Of a DNA stretch of 18,015 bases, positions 15,197-18,015 are shown one piece after another. The stretch comes from Bacteroidales bacterium. Its GTDB lineage: Bacteria; Bacteroidota; Bacteroidia; Bacteroidales; Paludibacteraceae. The position numbers and the translations under genes are program-made. The DNA lies in contig JAGHSG010000164.1 of assembly GCA_018066005.1 (NCBI GenBank), positions 1 through 18,015 on the forward strand, read 5' to 3'. Under the pieces are notes generated by a model, which was not told the DNA's origin, made no database searches, and saw nothing but the letters and a program-made list of their open reading frames with translations. Within the stretch, counting starts at the first letter, position 1. Every line of letters begins with the position of its first letter.

Positions 15197-15829
15197 TTAT
15201 TTCCAATTCTGCTCGGAAAAGAGTCCGAACAATTCAGCATCTATCCTGTTGACGATTTTTCTAAAATCTTCCGGGTTATTCTCAAAGTCCATCTCGTCCG
15301 ATTCAATCACCAGCACACGTCCTTCGTATTGATGATAGATAAAGTCCTCATAACGTTCGTTCAGGTCTTTGAGGTAGTCTATTTGCATGCCCTTTTCGTA
15401 TTCGCGGCCACGTCTCTGAATCTGTGCAATCAGCGCAGGAACGGATTTGCGAAGATAAATCATCAGGTCGGGCAGGCGCATCATACTTTTCATGTGCTCG
15501 AACAACTCCATGTACGTGTTATAGTCGCGCTCGGACAGGTCGCCACGGCGGTAGTTATTGGTCACGAACACGTGTACGCCCTCAAATATGCTGCGGTCTT
15601 GTACGATGGTGTGTCCGGACTCCATGACGGCTAACATGTCACGGAAACGCTCTTTGAGGAAATAGGTCTCTAAGCAGAAAGACCAGCGACGTATGTCGGT
15701 GTAGTAGTCCTCCAAGTAGGGGTTAAAACCAACGCTCTCGAAGCGAGGTTCCCATCCGTAGTACTTGGCTAACATCTTGGTCAGCGTAGTCTTTCCGGCA
15801 CCAATATTTCCTGCAATCGCTATGTACAT
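15197..15829 (-). CDS. Deoxynucleoside kinase (first of tandem pair)
   Basis: This is a deoxynucleoside kinase of 210 aa with P-loop 'GNIGAGKTT' (~7-15), 'FNPYLEDYY' (~35-43), the catalytic 'DRS' (78-80), LID 'RRGREYE' (139-145) and C-terminal 'IDAELFGLF'. ATG 15829 is chosen. The in-frame ATG at 15853 lies upstream of the promoter -7 element and would add eight residues before the conserved 'MYIAIAGNIG' start. With the predicted promoter the leader is only about 8 nt. It heads the operon kinase-kinase-xer-hpf. Tandem kinases of this sort are known in Bacteroidetes and may split purine and pyrimidine salvage, which is inference here. Confidence 0.93.
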   Translation of the reverse strand: MYIAIAGNIGAGKTTLTKMLAKYYGWEPRFESVGFNPYLEDYYTDIRRWSFCLETYFLKERFRDMLAVMESGHTIVQDRSIFEGVHVFVTNNYRRGDLSERDYNTYMELFEHMKSMMRLPDLMIYLRKSVPALIAQIQRRGREYEKGMQIDYLKDLNERYEDFIYHQYEGRVLVIESDEMDFENNPEDFRKIVNRIDAELFGLFSEQNWK

Positions 15830-15842
15830 ATCAAATTCTTTG

Positions 15843-15874
15843 CAAAGGTACAATTTTTTTTTGAGAAAAACAAA
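15843..15874 (-). promoter_or_regulatory. Bacteroidetes-type promoter for the kinase-xer-hpf operon
   Basis: On the minus strand, TTTG is at 15874-15871 and TACCTTTGC at 15850-15842, with a 20-nt spacer: a full consensus match. The expected start is near 15837, about eight bases before the kinase ATG at 15829. The position excludes the alternative ATG at 15853. Confidence 0.75.
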
Positions 15875-15890
15875 TTATTTTTATTCAAAA

Positions 15891-15922
15891 TTTGCGTATT
15901 ACAATTTTTTTTTGTACTTTTG
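15891..15922 (+). promoter_or_regulatory. Bacteroidetes-type promoter for the DUF4160 remnant-DUF2442 pair
   Basis: TTTG (15891-15894) and TACTTTTGC (15915-15923) are separated by 20 nt. The -7 element runs into a perfect palindrome TTTTGCG-T-CGCAAAA (15918-15932) that would overlap the transcript start, a plausible operator position. The promoter appears intact although the first gene is broken. Confidence 0.7.
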
Positions 15923-15932
15923 CGTCGCAAAA
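15918..15932. promoter_or_regulatory. Palindrome TTTTGCG-T-CGCAAAA over the transcript start
   Basis: A 15-bp perfect inverted repeat with 7-bp arms overlaps the end of the -7 element and the expected start site. Two-gene toxin-antitoxin-like modules are often autoregulated at such sites. No DNA-binding domain was recognised in the downstream proteins, so this is only a candidate operator. Confidence 0.4.
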
Positions 15933-15951
15933 CGCAAACAACGAATAAAAT

Positions 15952-16070
15952 ATGCCGGAGATTTACCACAACGTGCTCAACTATTAGTAAAAGAGTGGCT
16001 TGCCATGAATCAAAATCAATTGCAAGATATGTGGAATAAACAAGTTATGATTAAATTACCTCCATTATGA
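15952..16070 (+). pseudogene. 5'-truncated DUF4160 gene remnant
   Basis: The frame ending at TGA 16068-16070 encodes 'GDLPQRAQLLVKEW', 'LAMNQNQLQDMWNK' and a terminal 'IKLPPL'. This matches the C-terminal part of DUF4160 proteins (pattern G.LP.RA..LV.EW...H..EL..NW ... KIEPL) and amounts to roughly 40 of the usual 80-90 residues. The histidine-rich N-terminal half is missing, and no start codon in this frame lies between the promoter and the remnant. The first ATG after the promoter (15952) is in another frame, starts MPEI as DUF4160 proteins often do, and stops after 11 codons. An in-frame ATG at 16005 could give a 21-aa peptide. A deletion inside the gene is the simplest reading. Confidence 0.6.
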
Positions 16071-16318
16071 TTCCACGAATAGCGGACATACAAGCATTAG
16101 ATAGTTTCATACTGCAAGTGCGGTTTGATGATGGGCGATTGGTGCATTATGATTTGAAAGAAGATATTGCCACCATTCCTGTATTCCGCAGTTTGCAGAG
16201 TGAACAGGGGTTGTATCAAAATTTTCAATTAGATTCCAGCCGTACTTGTGTTACTTGGAATGAAGATATTGACCTTCCAAGCGATTGTTTGTACGAATAT
16301 GGGAGAAGAATATTATAG
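16067..16318 (+). CDS. DUF2442 domain protein (partner of DUF4160)
   Basis: This 83-aa protein has the DUF2442 pattern. An N-terminal beta strand segment 'LDSFILQVRFDDGRLVHYDL' is followed by 'PVFRSLQSEQGLYQNFQLD', 'VTWNEDIDLPSDCLYEYG' and a short end. DUF2442 genes commonly follow DUF4160 genes, and the pair has been predicted to be toxin-antitoxin-like; neither role is proven. The ATG overlaps the stop of the DUF4160 remnant as ATGA, the normal coupled arrangement. Since the upstream partner is truncated, this gene may be an orphan that is still transcribed. Confidence 0.82.
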   Translation: MIPRIADIQALDSFILQVRFDDGRLVHYDLKEDIATIPVFRSLQSEQGLYQNFQLDSSRTCVTWNEDIDLPSDCLYEYGRRIL

Positions 16319-16394
16319 TTGACCTTGGCAACTAAAAAAGCAAGAGAAACAAACAAGTATAAATATATAAGGAAAAAGAAAACAAACCCCTCCC

Positions 16395-16411
16395 GCAGGG
16401 CATGACCCTGC
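16395..16411. repeat. Small hairpin downstream of the DUF2442 gene
   Basis: A perfect inverted repeat GCAGGG-CATGA-CCCTGC lies 77 bases after the DUF2442 stop. No T-tract follows, so it is not a classical terminator. Its size resembles the hairpins at 1761-1864, 12760-12773 and 16659-16671. The rest of 16319-16448 holds no gene that I can see. Confidence 0.5.
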
Positions 16412-16448
16412 AAAGACATAGTAAAATATAGCGTTGTAATCCGCCAAC

Positions 16449-16584
16449 TTGATTCTTTGAAAACTGGACACTTTCAAGAATTATTATAACTTCAAGCACG
16501 GTTTACGGACGCTCACGTTATCCGCGTGAGTTTTCCGTGCATTTATTTGAAGTTATAAGGTAGTCCAGGACCTCAGAGTATCAA
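16449..16584 (+). ncRNA. Candidate rod-like structured RNA (long imperfect inverted repeat)
   Basis: Nested complementary arms run in order: TTGAT 16449-16453 / ATCAA 16580-16584; CTGGAC 16464-16469 / GTCCAG 16563-16568; TTATAACTTCAA 16484-16495 / TTGAAGTTATAA 16547-16558; GCACGG 16496-16501 / CCGTGC 16535-16540; CTCACG 16512-16517 / CGTGAG 16525-16530. Internal loops separate them. An unbranched rod with a bulged centre, followed within a few bases by a terminator-like hairpin, recalls 6S-type RNA but could also be a cruciform repeat or small inserted element. No TTTG/TAnnTTTG promoter was found upstream. The strand is assigned from the terminator. Confidence 0.35.
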
Positions 16585-16587
16585 ATG

Positions 16588-16613
16588 AAGCGAGCGAAAG
16601 TTCACGCTTTTTT
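16588..16613 (+). terminator. Intrinsic-terminator-like hairpin
   Basis: AAGCG (16588-16592) pairs with CGCTT (16605-16609) around a 12-base loop that can pair a little more, followed by a run of six T (16608-16613). The stem is short, so strength is uncertain. It sits just after the rod-like element and before the secreted-protein gene. Confidence 0.5.
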
Positions 16614-16623
16614 GTTGTGTGTA

Positions 16624-16658
16624 TTTCAACTATCAATTATCAACTATAAACTATCTAT
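16624..16658 (+). repeat. Heptanucleotide array of TATCAAC type
   Basis: Five 7-bp units in one phase are present: tttcaac, tatcaat, tatcaac, tataaac, tatctat. The unit sequence differs from the operon heptads but matches 7-mers in the nrnA insert (tttcaac identical; catcaat against tatcaat). The array runs directly into the hairpin at 16659. Confidence 0.8.
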
Positions 16659-16671
16659 AGCGGAGTCCGCT
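16659..16671. repeat. Small perfect hairpin next to heptad array
   Basis: AGCGGA-G-TCCGCT is a perfect 6-bp-arm inverted repeat joined to the end of the heptad array. Heptads and a small hairpin also occur together inside nrnA. The remaining bases to the ATG at 16719 show no clear promoter; a GGAGG at 16691-16695 is too far from the start to be a ribosome binding site. Confidence 0.6.
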
Positions 16672-16718
16672 TCCTGCCGAATAGTAAAGTGGAGGCGAAA
16701 ATTAATTACTAAATCAAC

Positions 16719-18015
16719 ATGAAAACAAAAGTACTTTTATTATCATTGCTTGCGGTATTGTTTGCGACGCGAAGTGTTTATGCTGACGCTCCGGAAGGAG
16801 TGGAAATGGTGGATTTGGGTTTGCCATCGGGAACGCTGTGGGCAAATATGAACTTAGGAGCAACCGCTCCCGAACAAGATGGAGACAAGTTTATGTGGGG
16901 CGAGACAACACCCGTAACATCTGGTAGTACTTATTTTGATCCAAAATATACCAAGTACAAAGGGACCGCTACTTTGAAGCCCGAAGATGATGCAGCACAT
17001 GTCAATTGGGGTGAACCTTGGCGTATCCCAACTCCGTGGGAACTGGAAGAATTGCGGAGCAAGTGCTCTTGGACCAAAACACAACTGAACGGTAAAGACG
17101 GATATATCGTAACAGGACCTAACCAAAACAGCATTTTTATGCCTCTTGGATGGCACTATTGGAGTTACAAATTAGCAGATTCTAAACAAGCAATGTTCAT
17201 GGCTGTTGAGGCTGATCGTGTCAAAGTGTATAATACAGCAGGTGCCGGATGGCCTCGTGATTTTGGTTTGTATGTACGCCCTGTTTGTATGGGTATTCCT
17301 GATACTACGACTTATGTTGTCACTTTCAAAAATGATGACGGCACGGTCCTTCAATCTACACGTGTCAAGATAGGTGGCACTCCCGCTTACAAAGGCGCAA
17401 CACCTACCAAAGCAGAGGATACAGAAATGCTTTACACATTTGCCGGTTGGACGCCTGCCTTTGCTGCTGTTTTTGCGGATGCCACCTATACGGCAACCTA
17501 TAAATCCACACAAAAACGGAATAACCCTCCTGCAAATGTTCAAATGGTCGATTTGGGCCTTCCCAGTGGACTCAAATGGGCAAATATGAATATCGGAGCG
17601 ACCGTTCCAGAAGATTATGGCTATTATATCGCCTGGTATGATTTAGACCCTAAAGACTACTACGACAATCACACAGGGTGTGGTAATGTTCCCAAACCCA
17701 CAAATCACACATTGGACGTAGATGCGGCACGCATCAATTGGGGAGCGCCGTGGTATGAGCCCACCTTTACAGACATGGTAGAATTGGTGAATAACTGTAC
17801 ATGGACTTGGACAACCCAAAACGAAGTGAATGGCTACCTCGTAACAGGGCAAAACGGCAATAGCATTTTCTTGCCCGCAGGCGGTTTGAGATACAATCTT
17901 TCAAATAAACCTATCATGGATCGCACAAATGGCTATTATTGGACATCTACGCATCAAACGTCTGAAAAGGCAAAGTGTCTTAAGTTCAATTCAAGTTCAA
18001 AAAATGTGGACGGCG
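16719..18015 (+). CDS. Secreted modular protein with repeated 'VDLGLPSG' domains (3' end beyond window)
   Basis: The ATG at 16719 opens a frame that stays open for 432 codons to the right edge. A signal peptide (~1-22, 'VLLLSLLAVLFATRSVYA') is followed by a domain from ~30 to ~190. That domain begins 'MVDLGLPSGTLWANMNLGA' and has 'WGEPWRIPTPWELEEL' and a final 'LYVRPV'. This pattern is found in Fibrobacter/Bacteroidetes paralogous (FISUMP-like) secreted domains. A ~70-residue Listeria-Bacteroides-repeat-like segment follows ('VVTFKNDDGTVLQSTRVKIG', then 'YTFAGWTP' and 'ATYTATY'). A second copy of the first domain starts at ~274 ('MVDLGLPSGLKWANMNIGA') and is incomplete at the edge. It is probably exported, possibly surface-attached through a C-terminal sorting domain beyond the window. 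Function is unknown. Confidence 0.85.
   Translation, partial: MKTKVLLLSLLAVLFATRSVYADAPEGVEMVDLGLPSGTLWANMNLGATAPEQDGDKFMWGETTPVTSGSTYFDPKYTKYKGTATLKPEDDAAHVNWGEPWRIPTPWELEELRSKCSWTKTQLNGKDGYIVTGPNQNSIFMPLGWHYWSYKLADSKQAMFMAVEADRVKVYNTAGAGWPRDFGLYVRPVCMGIPDTTTYVVTFKNDDGTVLQSTRVKIGGTPAYKGATPTKAEDTEMLYTFAGWTPAFAAVFADATYTATYKSTQKRNNPPANVQMVDLGLPSGLKWANMNIGATVPEDYGYYIAWYDLDPKDYYDNHTGCGNVPKPTNHTLDVDAARINWGAPWYEPTFTDMVELVNNCTWTWTTQNEVNGYLVTGQNGNSIFLPAGGLRYNLSNKPIMDRTNGYYWTSTHQTSEKAKCLKFNSSSKNVDG

Noticed and set aside
15765..15950. Long 5' extension of the DUF4160 remnant frame
   Set aside because: It runs antisense through the kinase gene and through both promoters, so it lies upstream of the expected transcript start.
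16395..16411. Terminator for the DUF2442 gene
   Set aside because: A good hairpin but no T-tract on either side; listed as a repeat only.
16451..16468. Similarity of TTCTTTGAAAACTGG to leader or spacer sequence near rRNA genes in some bacteria
   Set aside because: No rRNA or tRNA sequence is nearby and the resemblance is short; it could be chance.
16690..16695. GTGGAGG as ribosome binding site for the secreted-protein gene
   Set aside because: It is more than 20 bases from the ATG, outside a working distance.

Overview
The window comes from a member of the Bacteroidetes, most likely the order Bacteroidales. Three things point there: the protein families (Bacteroidales-style RnfB with many ferredoxin motifs, tandem deoxynucleoside kinases, a short HPF beside a Xer recombinase, secreted proteins with 'VDLGLPSG' domains); four promoters of the Bacteroidetes type (TTTG, 20-nt spacer, TAnnTTTGC); and the near absence of Shine-Dalgarno sequences. 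The species cannot be named from the sequence alone.

Layout. 1-1331 (-): N-terminal half of the DNA translocase FtsK, running off the left edge. 1332-1478: divergent promoters. 1479-13310 (+): a compact run of 12 genes with one recognisable promoter: a short RseC-like protein, rnfB-C-D-G-E-A (ion-translocating ferredoxin:NAD+ oxidoreductase), then a TolC-type outer-membrane channel, an HlyD-type adaptor, two ABC-2 permeases with no ATPase gene, and an NrnA-like DHH phosphoesterase. 13312-15829 (-): a four-gene operon of two tandem deoxynucleoside kinases, a XerC/D recombinase and HPF, with its own promoter. The two long transcription units converge with one base between their stop codons. 15843-16318: divergent promoters, then a 5'-truncated DUF4160 remnant coupled to an intact DUF2442 gene, which looks like a decayed two-gene (toxin-antitoxin-like) module. 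16319-16718: 400 bases without a gene, holding a long rod-like inverted repeat that could be a structured RNA, an intrinsic-terminator-like hairpin, and short repeats. 16719-18015 (+): a secreted modular protein running off the right edge.

The most unusual feature lies between the genes. Almost every intercistronic gap longer than about 25 bases in the rnf-exporter operon is built from short tandem repeats. Four gaps are 7-bp repeats of the form (A/T)(T/G)TA(G/A)AG that stop 2-3 bases before the next ATG. One gap is an 8-bp repeat. One is a set of small perfect hairpins, each bracketed by stop codons. Because 7 is not a multiple of 3, the 7-bp repeats place TAG/TAA in all three frames. In one case the array supplies the last codons and the stop of rnfE. 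A related repeat with the same hairpin style appears inside the nrnA reading frame and again in the 16.6-kb intergenic region. This resembles a repeat system that has shaped operon linkers. It is visible in the sequence, but its function is unproven.
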